Positions 38,301-45,705 of a stretch of 64,000 bases of DNA are shown in pieces. The position numbers and the translations under genes were made by a program. The stretch spans positions 36,732,052 through 36,796,051 of the forward strand of contig NC_087062.1 of the NCBI RefSeq assembly GCF_963678635.1, in the 5' to 3' direction. Each line of letters opens with the position of its first letter. Within the stretch, counting starts at the first letter, position 1. The DNA comes from Symsagittifera roscoffensis. Taxonomy: Eukaryota > Xenacoelomorpha > Acoela > Convolutidae. The notes below the pieces were generated by a model. The model ran no database searches. It was not told the origin of the DNA and saw only the letters and a program-made list of their open reading frames with translations.

Positions 38301-41300
38301 GATATTTCACCTGTGATCATTTTTCGTAAAGTTATTGGGGTTTAAAGATTGCCAATTTGGCCAATTTGGGACAATTAACGCGCGATACATTTCGCGCTAC
38401 TAACGCGTAAGCGGAGATTTAATCCGTCTTAGAAATCGTTCCAAATTGGTTGGAAGAAGCTTATTTGCCATAATTGATTTGTTACAAGGAGCGAAATCTA
38501 TCGTTTTGTACTTAATATTGCGTGTGGGGGCATGATTTTCGTTTAAAAAAATTTCAAATTTAAGAAAAAATTTTTTTCATTTTATTTTATTACATTTTAT
38601 TTTTATAGGTTATTACTGCTCCTTAAACGTTAAAAGGCAGTCGGAACATTCAGGGCTTCGCCCTGATACGAGCAGTCTTGTTTATTTTGTTTCCAATGAT
38701 GGTAATAGCTGCTTTCTAGGGTCTTGATTTCGATCGTCAGCTGCATTTATACGTGATGTTTTATGGCGCTTCAAAATAAATGTTTCGCTTCACTTTCATG
38801 GACAAGTTGCTATTTGAGATTTTGTGGAATTTTGAAAGTAGTAAGTGTAGTTCCGAGAGATGAAATGAAAAAGTTATATGAACCGATTGAAGTGACACCC
38901 GTCTAATTTAAGCGCTGCTAGCTGCCAATGCGCTGCTAGCGTTCACCTTATCGTAATAATTAACCATACATATAAATTTGGGTATTCAATTAAAATTTAG
39001 TGCTAAACGTACTTATCATTCGCTGGTTCTTTTTTCTAATGCACCCCGAAGCCATTGCGAAAATCTTTGCATGAATTGCATCGCTTTAAAATCGCCAATT
39101 ACAATAAGCTTGCTGTGCTGTTAAAAGTCTCGTCGCTCGGTTCGGTTTGTTGCCCTCTGAAAATGCTACGAACTGTCGACTCAAGCACACAAACTATTTG
39201 CATTAAACTTACGGTCCATGGTGTAGTAGAACTTGTACGAGTTCTCTTTGCCACCCTTCTGCTCCTTCATGAACATCATGTCCACCTGGAGGCCATCTTT
39301 GACCACAGTACCCCCATAGGTGAACCCTTCCAGGTCAGGCAGCACTGAGTTCGCTTTGACCGGGTAGTGGTTGCTGCCGTAGACTTCGAAACAGCTGCGC
39401 ACCGTGTTTCCATTCTTAGTCAGGGTTGTGTATGACACCTGGTAGGTTGTTCCGAAGGACCCTGCAAAATTTAAATTTTAAACGAGGATAGCCGGTTACT
39501 GGGCAAGTAGCACAGAATGTTCCGACCAGTCTTAAAAAATACAAAAAAAAAGTTATGAATTTTTCTTCATGTTGTTATAAAAAAATCTATACAAATAAAA
39601 TTTAGGCATAATTGAGAATCATAATAAAATAGATCAATTGAAAAACTGTTCTTGAACAAAAAATCATGAGAAAAACGAAAAAAAAACTTAAAAAAATTAA
39701 AAATTTCAAAACTTTTTCAATTTTTTGCAATTTTTTTTTAATTTTCGAGTTTTTGGTTAATAAAATTGCGTTAAAAGCTCCAAAAATTACCTTTATTTGA
39801 ATAAAACTAAGATTTTCCGGCTGAAGTTAAGCTTAAATAAGCTATTATGAGCATATACGGTCACCTTATTAGCTCGAAATTAGACCAAAAATCAAAAATT
39901 TTAAACCTATTTCAAAGTTTTCTAATGTCGTTCAAATCACGACTGAAAGGGCTTTAATATGATATATCCCTCAATCCAGTCCGATGATTATTTGTGGAAC
40001 CTGATTTTTTTTGCGCGGAAAAAAAACTGATACACCCGAATACAAAGTTCCTCCCCATTTTCAATGGTCGAAACAATAACTATAACAAATTTATTTTCTT
40101 GCAATGTTCAAGTTTATCACTAAAATTGCCTAACAAAATTTAAATGTTCTGACCTTTTAGGAGGAGCCATAATAGAAACAATTTTATGGCTTCAAAGCTT
40201 CAAAACTTCAGGGCTTCTGGACTTTCAGATTTCCGACAATTCTGATTCATAACGAACAACACTCACCGCTCTGGGGCTGGTCGATGACTATGTCAAGTCC
40301 ATTGTACCATTCCAGCCTGGAGCCCTGGAAAGTGTCATTGGACAAAACCCAGAACTGGAAGTCCTCTTTCAACTCCGCATATGGAAGCTCAACATATCCT
40401 TTCACCTAGTTTAAGAAAAAACAATAAGAAAACAGTTTGAAAATTTTGAACAGTATTCATAATTTCTGTGACTTTTTGACTGTCTTTTACTTTGTGAGAG
40501 AAGGGCGACTTGATTGATGAGCCGTAAAAAAAAGCTCCGAGAAGAGTTAGATCAGAAATTCATTCTCAAACTCCCACTCTTAAAAAATCATTTCTGTGAA
40601 AAAGAAAAAAGTACAAGTTCTTCTCGACACTGAGCACCTGTTTGAAACTAATGCGTAAGACTGATACCATACACAATTCCTTCAAAACAACTATAGCACG
40701 TCAAAATTTCACGGATCCATAGTAAAACTTACCAGCAAATTTAATTTAGTTTCAATTGGCCACCACTTTTTTTATCTTCGACAAACATGATGTAAAAGCA
40801 TTGACTAAACTTTACAATTTTTTATTAGCTATGTATTATAATTTTTGCAACAATTTTTTTCATAACTCATTTTTCATAACTCATATCAACAATATTTTTA
40901 TTGACTCTGTGTTATATAAACCTATATTGTGATGAATTCAGAACAAATATCAAACTAAAACACACCCGAAAAGAAAGCTCCTCCGCATTTTTCAAATGGT
41001 CATATGGAGCCATAACGAATTATTGTTTGCTCTTCAGTAAAACTATTCAAAGCATACAATTATGAAAATTATATTTTGCTGTTGAAAATTTGTATCAGCC
41101 GTGGAAGTGTATGCTTTGAATAGTTTTAATGAAGAGCAAACAATAATTTTTTATTGTTCCGACCATTTGAAAAATGTGGAGGAACATTGTTTTCGGGTGT
41201 GTTTCAGTTTCTTTCTTTTTTTGTTTTCCACGCCAAATCAAGTACCACAAACAATTATTGGAATGGGTCAAGTTATAATTTACTTTAAACCCTTTTAGCG

Positions 41301-42073
41301 TGCAGGCTTAAAATAGCTTATTTAGGCCATGAAAATTTTGTCTTACTCGAGCAAAGCTAGTTTCTGGAGTTTTTAGCGCATTTTTGAGAACCAAAATTTT
41401 CAAAAACTTGAAAAAACTGCAAAAAAATTGAAAATTTTTGTGAAATTAAAAAAAAAATTACGGGTTTTTTAGTCTGTTTTTTTACAAAAACTGTTTTCCA
41501 ATTAGCCAATTTGAGTATATATGTCGAGCATGCCTATTTTATATTTTTGGAACAGTTCTTTTCATCACACCACTTTTTATCACGCCACAATTTTTTGATG
41601 TCAATTACATCAAAAAATTTTTGTCCAAAACAAGTGCAATTCATGACTGTTGAATTAAATTTTGGAGTTGCAAATTTTGTGCGACTCACAAAGTTTTTAG
41701 ACGACCGACTATTTATTTTTACGTTCAATGGTACTAAGAAACATGTACGTTTTTTTAATCATTCCCAACGGGATTTTTAATGTTCAATTTTTGATATTTT
41801 TTGATAATTGTTTTTTTTTCGAAAACTGTAGAAAAAGATATCGGCTGACTTCTTCAATTTTCTAGCGTTATTATTGATGTTCCGTTTCTGGTGCTCATTC
41901 TTTTTCAAAGAAAAAACTAGGATTTAATATAAACTGGAAGGCTAATAGGTTATTTATAGTATTCAAAAGATGATAGTCACCTGATAGCTGGACGGAAATT
42001 GGGGCGTCTCGTGGACCGCGAAGTTGCAGACAACTATCGCCACGCAAGTAGAAAAAATAACCAAATTTAACAT
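16172..42073 (-). CDS. Papain-family (C1A) cysteine protease, counting factor associated protein D-like; nine exons
   Basis: Exons: 42073-41981, 40405-40267, 39461-39213, 36632-36453, 36231-35947, 35410-35295, 20423-20241, 16824-16731 and 16539-16172. They join in frame with GT-AG introns to 1707 nt, 568 residues plus TAA. Residues 1-~19 form a signal peptide. About 32-220 is the N-terminal region typical of counting-factor-associated-protein-D-like proteases (VKGYVELPYAEL; LLGSHYDKY). About 227-316 is an I29-type propeptide with ERFNIN-like spacing. About 337-560 is the peptidase. Catalytic residues are all present: oxyanion Gln354 (QVKDQ), Cys360 (CGSCWSF), His503 (LDHSVLLVGYG) and Asn523 (VKNSWSTYWG). 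Expected to be a secreted or lysosomal endopeptidase activated by propeptide removal. Introns range from 191 to 14871 nt; the largest contains a lipocalin gene on the other strand. Length fits the family (~530-570). Confidence 0.93.
16731..16824 (-). CDS. Protease exon 8
   Basis: Acceptor CATTTTAG, donor GTAAAA. Encodes residues 416-446 (MGGLMTEDDYGQYLGQNGKC...), the family's typical G-x-x-TEDDYPY-like segment. Phase 0 in, phase 1 out. Intron 8 is only 191 nt. Confidence 0.93.
17020..18060. repeat. TTCGAC-type tandem repeats flanking the TATG array (also 18540-18790)
   Basis: Degenerate 22-24-bp units (like GTGCTCGACCTATGTTTCGAC) occur at 17030-17180, 17915-18045 and 18545-18790. The TATG microsatellite lies between the first two blocks. 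All are in intron 7 of the protease. No gene. Confidence 0.75.
17267..17782. repeat. (TATG)n microsatellite, ~129 units
   Basis: 516 bp of almost perfect TATG with one variant (TATATATG) near 17365 and degenerate edges to 17855. It opens all reading frames on both strands, so long frames here are artefacts. Located in protease intron 7. Confidence 0.98.
18061..19056. other. Intron 7 sequence, no gene
   Basis: Apart from the TTCGAC-type repeats at 18545-18790 I see nothing recognisable. Confidence 0.4.
19057..19690. mobile_element. hAT-like MITE (19122-19512) inside a direct duplication
   Basis: The element starts CAGTAGCGGCGTGCCGAC at 19122 and ends CGCTCGCCACTA at 19512, a CAGTGGCGGCG-type inverted end. 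About 150 bp around its left end (19057-19208) recurs as a direct copy at 19536-19690, so there are two left ends but only one visible right end. Confidence 0.6.
19711..20015. repeat. 305-bp near-perfect palindrome
   Basis: 19711-19860 and 19866-20015 are reverse complements of each other with only a few mismatches: AACCTTGTTAAACTACTGG at the left end, CCAGTAGTTTAACAAGGTT at the right. There is almost no loop (centre about 19863). In protease intron 7, 225 bp from exon 7. An RNA copy would form a ~150-bp duplex. Confidence 0.92.
20241..20423 (-). CDS. Protease exon 7 (catalytic Cys)
   Basis: Acceptor TTTGAAG, donor GTATAT, phase 0 at both ends, 61 codons (residues 355-415). Contains CGSCWSF with Cys360 and NGCDGGEDW, the C-x-G-G pattern of papain enzymes. 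Notably GC-rich. Confidence 0.96.
20774..21536. mobile_element. Mariner-like CAGTGCTGATT element with ~340-nt inverted arms
   Basis: The ends CAGTGCTGATTTGAATTA and TAATTTAAATCAGCACTG are inverted repeats. The arms 20850-21110 and 21240-21480 mirror each other in order (e.g. CTCAAATTGGGTTGAGTTTAGG versus its complement near 21460). An internal triplication of AAGAATAAAACTT lies at 20800-20850. No transposase. Lies in protease intron 6. Confidence 0.8.
21690..22670. mobile_element. Two further partial copies of the CAGTGCTGATT element
   Basis: 21690-22052 is a right arm ending GTTTTGTCCAGATAGTTTGAACC. A new left end TA|CAGTGCTGATTTAAATTAACC starts at 22068 and its arm decays towards about 22670. 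Open frames inside are incidental. Confidence 0.55.
22986..23211 (+). CDS. Lipocalin exon 1 (signal peptide, G-x-W)
   Basis: ATG at 22986 chosen because a hydrophobic signal sequence follows directly; the frame is open further upstream but without an ATG. Ends CAAG|GTAATATCC, phase 1. Confidence 0.8.
22986..26098 (+). CDS. Lipocalin (ApoD-like), complete two-exon gene nested in the protease intron
   Basis: Exon 1 22986-23211 and exon 2 25728-26098 join in frame (phase 1) to 597 nt: 198 residues plus TAA, the usual lipocalin size. Residues 1-~21 are a signal peptide (MDFRVCIIAVFMSLIISKLDA). Motif 1 G-x-W is LLGTWYEIKR (Gly45, Trp47). Motif 2 is LDLKRDEYVLLHSC (about 126-139). Motif 3 is AWILSRS (Arg159). 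Cys27, 63, 139 and 194 match the two-disulfide pattern of ApoD-type lipocalins. The donor is CAAG|GTAATA and the acceptor TTACAG. It would be a secreted carrier of a small hydrophobic ligand; the ligand cannot be told. It lies inside intron 6 of the protease, on the opposite strand. Codons are AT-rich, unlike the protease. Its 2.5-kb intron holds a hAT-like MITE, an AT-palindrome block and a TIR element. Confidence 0.82.
23621..24042. mobile_element. hAT-like MITE with 7-bp target duplication
   Basis: Left end AGAGGTGGATCTAGG, right end CAAACCCTGA. Flanked by TGCGGAT on both sides (23614-23620 and 24044-24050). Shares GGTCGGTCAGCCAAAAATG with the elements at 9199 and 54981. Contains a small internal triplication of CCTTTGGCGCCTTTGCAAA at 23830-23900. 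In the lipocalin intron. Confidence 0.7.
24100..24815. repeat. AT-rich palindromic repeat (TTATAATCGATTATAA) in two blocks
   Basis: Blocks at 24110-24255 and 24590-24810 are packed with ATTATAATCGATTATAAT-like self-complementary words, separated by about 330 bp of ordinary sequence with an open minus frame (24582-24334) that I do not call. The same words recur at 44870-44985 and 47700-47835. Confidence 0.6.
25119..25322. mobile_element. TIR element ATCATTACGAGGCCAAAC, copy A
   Basis: Perfect 18-bp terminal inverted repeats (25119-25136 and 25305-25322) around a 170-bp body. The body is shared, inverted, with 35035-35215. No coding capacity. In the lipocalin intron and thus in protease intron 6. 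Confidence 0.85.
25728..26098 (+). CDS. Lipocalin exon 2 (motifs 2 and 3, stop)
   Basis: Starts after AACTAATTACAG and continues TPQ|GEKIQFLLTG in frame with exon 1. Contains KRDEYVLLHSC and EYAWILSRS; stop TAA at 26096-26098. Closely parallels the orphan exon at 5077-5552. Confidence 0.85.
26640..27190. repeat. Degenerate tandem array, ~5 units
   Basis: Around 26690, 26865, 26970, 27060 and 27150 the pattern GGCTTGCAAAAAATT...TTCAAGCA(A/G)...ACT recurs with 90-170-bp spacing. Ancient tandem repeat inside protease intron 6; no gene. 26099-26640 is featureless. Confidence 0.45.
27590..28885. repeat. Direct duplication of ~450-500 bp
   Basis: 27590-28110 and 28430-28880 share blocks in the same order: GAACTTTTTAAA, ATTCGTAAAACCG, CAATTTTATGAATTGTT-like words, and an ACATTGTC...CCTA end. 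Offset about 830 bp. Non-coding, in protease intron 6. Confidence 0.6.
29437..32260. repeat. Tandem duplication of ~1 kb with an 0.8-kb insertion in the second copy
   Basis: Copy 1 is 29437-30432; copy 2 restarts at 30433 (ACTCAAATTGTGATATTATC) and is near-identical where aligned. After TTATTCGACCAATT (about 30505) copy 2 carries about 790 bp absent from copy 1, resuming near 31305 (CCTACCTAAAAAAATG) and running to about 32257. A smaller 50-bp gain occurs at 31583-31640. The very high identity implies a recent event. Confidence 0.85.
32222..32539 (+). other. Open frame of unknown origin (part of a repeat)
   Basis: About 105 codons open to TAA. The end (LPNFDKSDGVIVLGVVF) resembles frames at 38155-38200 and 45165-45215 (FDSDFRYKSNGIFVLGVGF), which belong to the hairpin-tailed repeat family. 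It may be a coding relic carried by that repeat. No known domain. Confidence 0.3.
32465..33375. repeat. Hairpin-tailed dispersed repeat, copy 2 (diverged)
   Basis: Begins like the copies at 38155 and 45165 (GTGCTCGGGGTGG...), continues through TTGACGCGCGATG near 32698 and ends with the tail CAGTCGGAGCGTTCAAGG...ACGAGCAGTCTTG at 33325-33368. The tail hairpin is imperfect here. In protease intron 6. Confidence 0.5.
33376..35034. other. Intron 6 sequence with one small local duplication
   Basis: ATACATAGCA...GTGTTGCGACG(C/T)ATGA occurs at 34613-34650 and 34783-34815. Nothing else recognisable. Confidence 0.4.
35035..35215. mobile_element. TIR element ACGAGGCCAAAC, copy B
   Basis: The ends ACGAGGCCAAAC (35035) and GTTTGGCCTCGT (35204-35215) flank a body matching copy A (25119-25322) in the opposite orientation. 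It ends 80 bp from the donor of protease exon 6. Confidence 0.8.
35295..35410 (-). CDS. Protease exon 6 (start of mature enzyme, Gln354)
   Basis: Acceptor ATCTTAG, donor GTACAT. Residues 316-354: propeptide end, mature N-terminus near VPEYLDWR, and QVKDQ with the oxyanion-hole Gln. Splices phase 0 to exon 7, giving KDQ|AFCGSC. Confidence 0.95.
35947..36231 (-). CDS. Protease exon 5 (I29-type propeptide)
   Basis: Acceptor CAACAATAG, donor GTAAAC. Residues 221-315 include FGKQYDNEFEKRR and NYMKNLRLIHSRN (ERFNIN-like spacing) and LAVNFMADMD, the N-x-F-x-D-like element of inhibitor propeptides. Confidence 0.93.
36453..36632 (-). CDS. Protease exon 4
   Basis: Acceptor TATTTCAG, donor GTGGGT, phase 1 at both ends, 180 nt. 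Encodes PVSYEFLGYDKLLGSHYDKY..., typical of the N-terminal region of counting-factor-associated-protein-D-like proteases. Confidence 0.93.
36790..37877. repeat. Intron 3: hairpin-repeat body, copy 3 (about 37550-37877)
   Basis: 37550-37877 matches the body at 7100-7411 (CTTGGCCATGCTCTAGG, AATTGAATTGAGGCTAGC). It stops where a mariner-like end begins (GATA|CAGTGCTGATT at 37878). 36790-37550 shows nothing recognisable. Confidence 0.55.
37878..38090. mobile_element. Left arm of a CAGTGCTGATT mariner-like element
   Basis: TA|CAGTGCTGATTTAAG followed by CTCAAATTGGGTTAAATT and TTTACCCCAAGAAGTGC, as in the left arm at 20774. No right arm follows. Confidence 0.65.
38155..38685. repeat. Hairpin-tailed dispersed repeat, copy 4 (best tail hairpin)
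   Basis: Nearly identical to 45165-45705 over about 530 bp. It ends with CAGTCGGAACATT, a perfect 7-bp hairpin TCAGGGC-TTC-GCCCTGA (38650-38666) and TACGAGCAGTCTTG. In protease intron 3. Confidence 0.8.
39213..39461 (-). CDS. Protease exon 3
   Basis: Acceptor TTTTGCAG, donor GTAAGT, 249 nt, phase 1 at both ends. Encodes GSFGTTYQVSYTTLTKNG... and ...GGKENSYKFYYTMD of the N-terminal region. Confidence 0.93.
39870..39965. repeat. Dispersed repeat shared with 63820-63940
   Basis: GCTCGAAATTAGACCAAAAATC and ...TCACGACTGAAAGGGC occur in the same order at the far end of the window. In protease intron 2. Confidence 0.6.
40267..40405 (-). CDS. Protease exon 2
   Basis: Acceptor AAACTAG, donor GTGAGT. 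Residues 32-77: VKGYVELPYAELKEDFQFW... and SRLEWYNGLDIVI, the start of the mature N-terminal region. Phase 0 in, phase 1 out. Confidence 0.93.
40963..41205. repeat. Inverted repeat, ~100-bp arms
   Basis: 40963-41065 and 41105-41205 are reverse complements with scattered mismatches (ATTGTTTGCTCTTCAGTAAAA versus TTTTAATGAAGAGCAAACAAT). A third diverged arm is near 40025-40100. In protease intron 1. Confidence 0.75.
41981..42073 (-). CDS. Protease exon 1 (start codon, signal peptide)
   Basis: ATG at 42073-42071, then LNLVIFSTCVAIVVCNFA, a clear signal peptide, ending CAG|GTGACT. 31 codons, phase 0 out. This ATG gives the only full signal sequence in frame. Confidence 0.88.
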
Positions 42074-42310
42074 GTCAAATCATCAGCCTAAGAAATTTCA
42101 AGCTTTATATGAACCCAAAGTTCGATTTTAGAGAATATTTGAATGTAACCCGATTCTGTGAAGGTATTATTTTGTGTTTGATCGAGCAAACTTGACATGT
42201 GAAATCGTCGGCCTAAGAAATACAAAGGTATTGAACCACGGTTCAATTATAACGAATATTTAAGTATAATCCTCTTCAGTGAAAGTATTTTCGTTGTTTG
42301 ACGGAGATAA
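42070..42310 (-). promoter_or_regulatory. Tandemly duplicated start-codon/5' flank of the protease gene
   Basis: The block beginning ACATGTCAAATCATCAGCCTAAGAAA (at the ATG, 42070) is repeated 125 bp upstream as ACATGTGAAATCGTCGGCCTAAGAAA (42195). Similarity continues through GAATATTT-AA-TGTAA...TCTGTGAAGGTATT. The upstream copy thus repeats the 5' UTR/proximal promoter and even the ATG trinucleotide. No TATA box was assigned. Confidence 0.6.
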
Positions 42311-42899
42311 GATAAAAAGATGTCAGAAGAATAAACAAATTAGTTGGTTACTAGTTGACTGATAGTTTGTATCGTAGAGAAAATTTCATGGGCATTTGAT
42401 AATCCCTCTTAAAGTTTTGCGGCGTGAAATACTGAGTTTTAGCTTTTGTTGCTAAAATTTTATGAAAACCCAGTTAGAAAAGTTCTTTGCAGTAGCTCGA
42501 TAAATCTTCAACCCTTTTAATTAATTTTCAAAAGAATTGAATAAAAACAAAGCTAAATTGCATCAACCCTCGGAAGAATTTCGTTTCCAGCCAAATTCAG
42601 CCATACTCGGTCAATACTGTTGGTATTTTACGGTAAATTAGTTCAAACTGGATCTTACAACTCGAAGACATAATTAAAGTTACAAGGTTATCTTGCATGA
42701 CTTTGAACCGAATTTGTTTTGCTCATTGTTCGAAGAATAAATTTAGCATTTTCAACCCGAGCATCCCCTTAACAGGGACACCGGTTTTATGCGGTAATTT
42801 TTCCTAAATACCCGATTTCTTTTTACACGTATAAGAGCTAAAATATGCGGTCTTTTCAAGCATATGCGGTAACAAAACATACTTTTTTGAACGTTCCAA

Positions 42900-43172
42900 T
42901 TAAAAATCTTTACGATTTAGATTGAAATAAAGGAAATTAAGCATCTCAAGCGTAGTATATTTAATTCTACTGCGGTCTACTGATAAAATACGCTTGTAGT
43001 CGGAGAAGCTTTTTTCCACTTCTGCTGATATTGAGTACAAGAAAGCGTGTTTTCCAGCAATTTTTGAGAGCGTTGGCAAAACATCTTGGTTGGCAGTCCA
43101 AAAATCTTTCAGTGATCTTTCTGAATCTAAGTGTTGTGGCAGAGAAGATTGGCGAGTGTGATCTATAGGCAC
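42900..43172 (-). pseudogene. hAT transposase C-terminal (dimerisation) fragment
   Basis: A 90-residue open frame matches the hAT dimerisation region by pattern: LKDFWTANQDVLPTLSKIAG, then YSISAEVEKSFSDYKRIL and NFLYFNLN. This follows the W..N....P.L...A......SA..ER.FS......R.......L.FL..N signature, here with EKSFS. The rest of the transposase is missing; a mariner-like arm begins next to it at about 43215. Such an element could once have mobilised the hAT-like MITEs at 9199, 23621 and 54981, though that is inference. Confidence 0.8.
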
Positions 43173-43214
43173 ATAACAAAACTAAATAAAACCCAAAAGC
43201 TTTGCTTAAAATCA

Positions 43215-43547
43215 AATTTTAAACAATTTACTCAAATTTTTGGAGATTTAACGTTTAGAGAACATTGTTGGGCTGTGTAAGAGGCTTCTTGTCATATACA
43301 TTCCTCGTCAATTAACAAAATAGTTTCAGCGTAATTCTTGATTATTGAAAAAACCAAAGTGGCCCATTTTTGGGGTTAAAATTTGGTTAAGAATTTCGGA
43401 GACAACATTGCACCATATTCATTCTGATGAAATTCTAAGCAACTTTTGATCTCTTCACTTTTTGTCTAATATTATCCCAATTTGAGAATAACCTGTTTGA
43501 AAATTCAAGTTTTGTTCGTTTTGTCCGGATAATTTAAATCAGCACTG
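43215..43547. mobile_element. Right arm of a CAGTGCTGATT mariner-like element
   Basis: Ends TTGTCCGGATAATTTAAATCAGCACTG|TA at 43547. Contains GGCCCATTTTTGGGG and CCAATTTGAGAA as in other right arms. Its left arm is absent; the hAT fragment abuts instead. Confidence 0.7.
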
Positions 43548-44287
43548 TATATTCAATCCCTTTAAATGGTGAATTGAATTCAAAAAAATGTATGTGTCGA
43601 GAAAAAACCAAGTAAGTTTTTCAGACTCAGTTTCAGAATAAAGCATAGGCAATGATGCGTTGAATCACTCCTCCCTCGTACCAAATCTGTTTTTAGAATT
43701 CTTTTTAATTTAGCCATTGTTATATTTTTTAATCTCTTTTGTTTTACACTAAGTACCTGGGTCAGAACATTCCATTCCAACTCGTCACATCTATTTTCCA
43801 CAGAAACCTTTTGTGTAAAACGCAAATTTTCAGCCGGAAAATCAAGTATATCCTATGAAAAATTCTGGAGCATAAAACTTAGAACGAGCGATTAAACACA
43901 GGTTTTTGTGAGCTACCCGGGTTGACAAAAAATGATTATCATACAATCTTCATATATGAAAAAAAATGCTTATCATACTCTTTCATACAGTTTCATAGAG
44001 CAAAAGTAAGTGCATGAAAATAACAAAATAAGTATTTTTCCATACTATGAAATTGTAAGATAAACATTTTTTCCATACTATGAAATTCGATACCAGGACT
44101 TTCAAACTCAAAAATTGAACTGGTGGTATTGTTTTCTAGCCGATGAAAAACATTGAAAGTAGATGTCGCTCATAAGTTTTTTCAAAGGTTTGAATCATGT
44201 GGTATGAATGAGCGATATACCATGAAATTTTAAGTTGCTACACCAACACAGGCGAGAATGAAATATTGAGCCGACAAAGACATTAAA
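43548..44287. other. No supported gene
   Basis: AT-rich; includes short repeats of TTTTCCATACTATGAAATT at 44035-44090. No motif seen. Confidence 0.4.
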
Positions 44288-44809
44288 ATGGTCTTCTGCG
44301 CTGCGTTTCTTTGCCTTTCCTTTGCGTGCTCTGAGCTGTGGGAGCCAAAGAAATTAGATTTGACATGCAGGGAAGCACCGCAAAAATTTGAAGGTACTGA
44401 AGGTCACGGTGACGATAACAATCCTGGGAACCAATGGGACAGTGAGCAGTATGTTCAGTCTACCGTGCACAGTTTTGAATGTATCCGTATAATGTATTCA
44501 AAAATCCGTATAGATTTAAAAGTACTTTGTTCAAAGCCTGTTAAAATAGTAAAATCTAATATTTAGGGATCTTCTAAAATTTTCTTGGCAACAAGATGCG
44601 GTCAGCTTATTCATGATATGTCGACTTTGCCGCAAGTTTCATCTCTCAAACTAGCGGCTAAAATCATGTTTAAATTTATCTTGGTGCCTGATCATAGTTA
44701 TGACCTCCGTTTGATCTTGTGCGAAGTTTGTAGAGATTATTTTCCGACTTTGCTTGGGACTAGCATGAATATCAGTTCATATATAATGATTATGAGGGTA
44801 ATGTAAATC
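44288..44809 (+). pseudogene. Lipocalin-like pseudogene (third copy)
   Basis: ATG at 44288 starts a signal-like MVFCAAFLCLSFACSELWE, followed by KKLDLTCREAPQKFE, comparable to RRDITCLAAENFSK of the intact lipocalin. The G-x-W segment is not found. After an AG at 44566 comes SSKIFLATRCGQ..., then HSYDLRLILCEVCRDYFPTLL and NISSYI, parallel to DSYDLRVIRVLDLKRDEYVLL and EISSYI of the intact exon 2. The phase at the acceptor is wrong, and the frame stops after ISSYIMIMRVM, before motif 3. Hence a broken paralogue, on the same strand as the other two. Confidence 0.55.
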
Positions 44810-44869
44810 AACCAACGCGCACTGAATTTCATGGTTAAAAATCGATTATATTATGCTTTCATTGTCAGT

Positions 44870-44990
44870 CCCCAGAAACAAATAATTGATTTTTGATTGA
44901 ATAAAAATAGATTATAATCGATTTTTTTGACAAATGAATATGATTCATTTTAATCAATTATAAATGATTAAATTTGATTTTTAATTTTTT
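44870..44990. repeat. AT-palindrome repeat block
   Basis: TTATAATCGATT-type words as at 24100-24815. Confidence 0.5.
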
Positions 44991-44999
44991 TCTAAACAG

Positions 45000-45705
45000 T
45001 CTGAAGTTTTTAACATAAAGCAGTGTTCTCCCAAATTGGCAGTCGCTTTTGATTTACCGCACGTTTCATTAGAAAATTGCAAAATTGAAACTTACTTTTC
45101 ATTTTCAAGTGATTTGCTGTCTTGTCTTCAACTTTTCCCATTCATAAATTTCTATGTTTTTGATTCCGACTTTCGATACAAAAGTAACGGAATATTTGTG
45201 CTCGGGGTGGGTTTTTTTTATTCAGACAAATTTCGACTTTTTAACTAGCAATTTTTGACGGTTTTTTATATCATTCAAAAGGTATTGTTGTCCTGAGCTT
45301 AAATTTGAAAAGATATTTCAAACCTGTGATCATTTTTCATAATGTTATGAGGGTTTAAAGATTGCCATTTTGCCCATTTTGACCAATTTGGGACAATTAA
45401 CGCGCGATATAATTCGCGCTATTAACGCGTAAGAGGAGATTTAATCCGTCTTATAAATCGTTCCAAATTGGTTGAACGAAGCTTATTTGCCATAATTGAT
45501 TTGTTACAAGGAACGAAATCTATCTTTTTGTACTTTATATGGCGTGTGGGGAGATGATTTTCATAAAAAATTTCAAATTTAAAAAAAAAAAAAATTAATT
45601 TTATTTTATTTCACGTAATTTTTTTATGTTATTACTGCTGCTCCATAAACTTTAAAAGGCAGTCGGAGCATTCAGGGCTTCACCCTGGTACGAGCGGTCT
45701 TTTTT
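45000..45705. repeat. Hairpin-tailed dispersed repeat, copy 5
   Basis: 45165-45705 aligns with 38155-38685 almost throughout. The tail is CAGTCGGAGCATTCAGGGCTTCACCCTGGTACGAGCGGTCTT; the hairpin keeps CAGGG/CCCTG. A short open frame (LPHVSLENCKIETYFSF...SNGIFVLGVGFF) precedes it. Confidence 0.75.

Noticed and set aside
38637-38685. Bacterial-type intrinsic terminator
   Set aside because: The hairpin is part of a dispersed eukaryotic repeat tail; no bacterial context.
38637-38685. Canonical Helitron 3' end
   Set aside because: The hairpin fits, but the terminus reads GTCTTG, not CTRR, in the aligned copies, and no TC 5' end was located.
39055-39348. 97-codon plus-strand frame
   Set aside because: Mostly antisense to protease exon 3.
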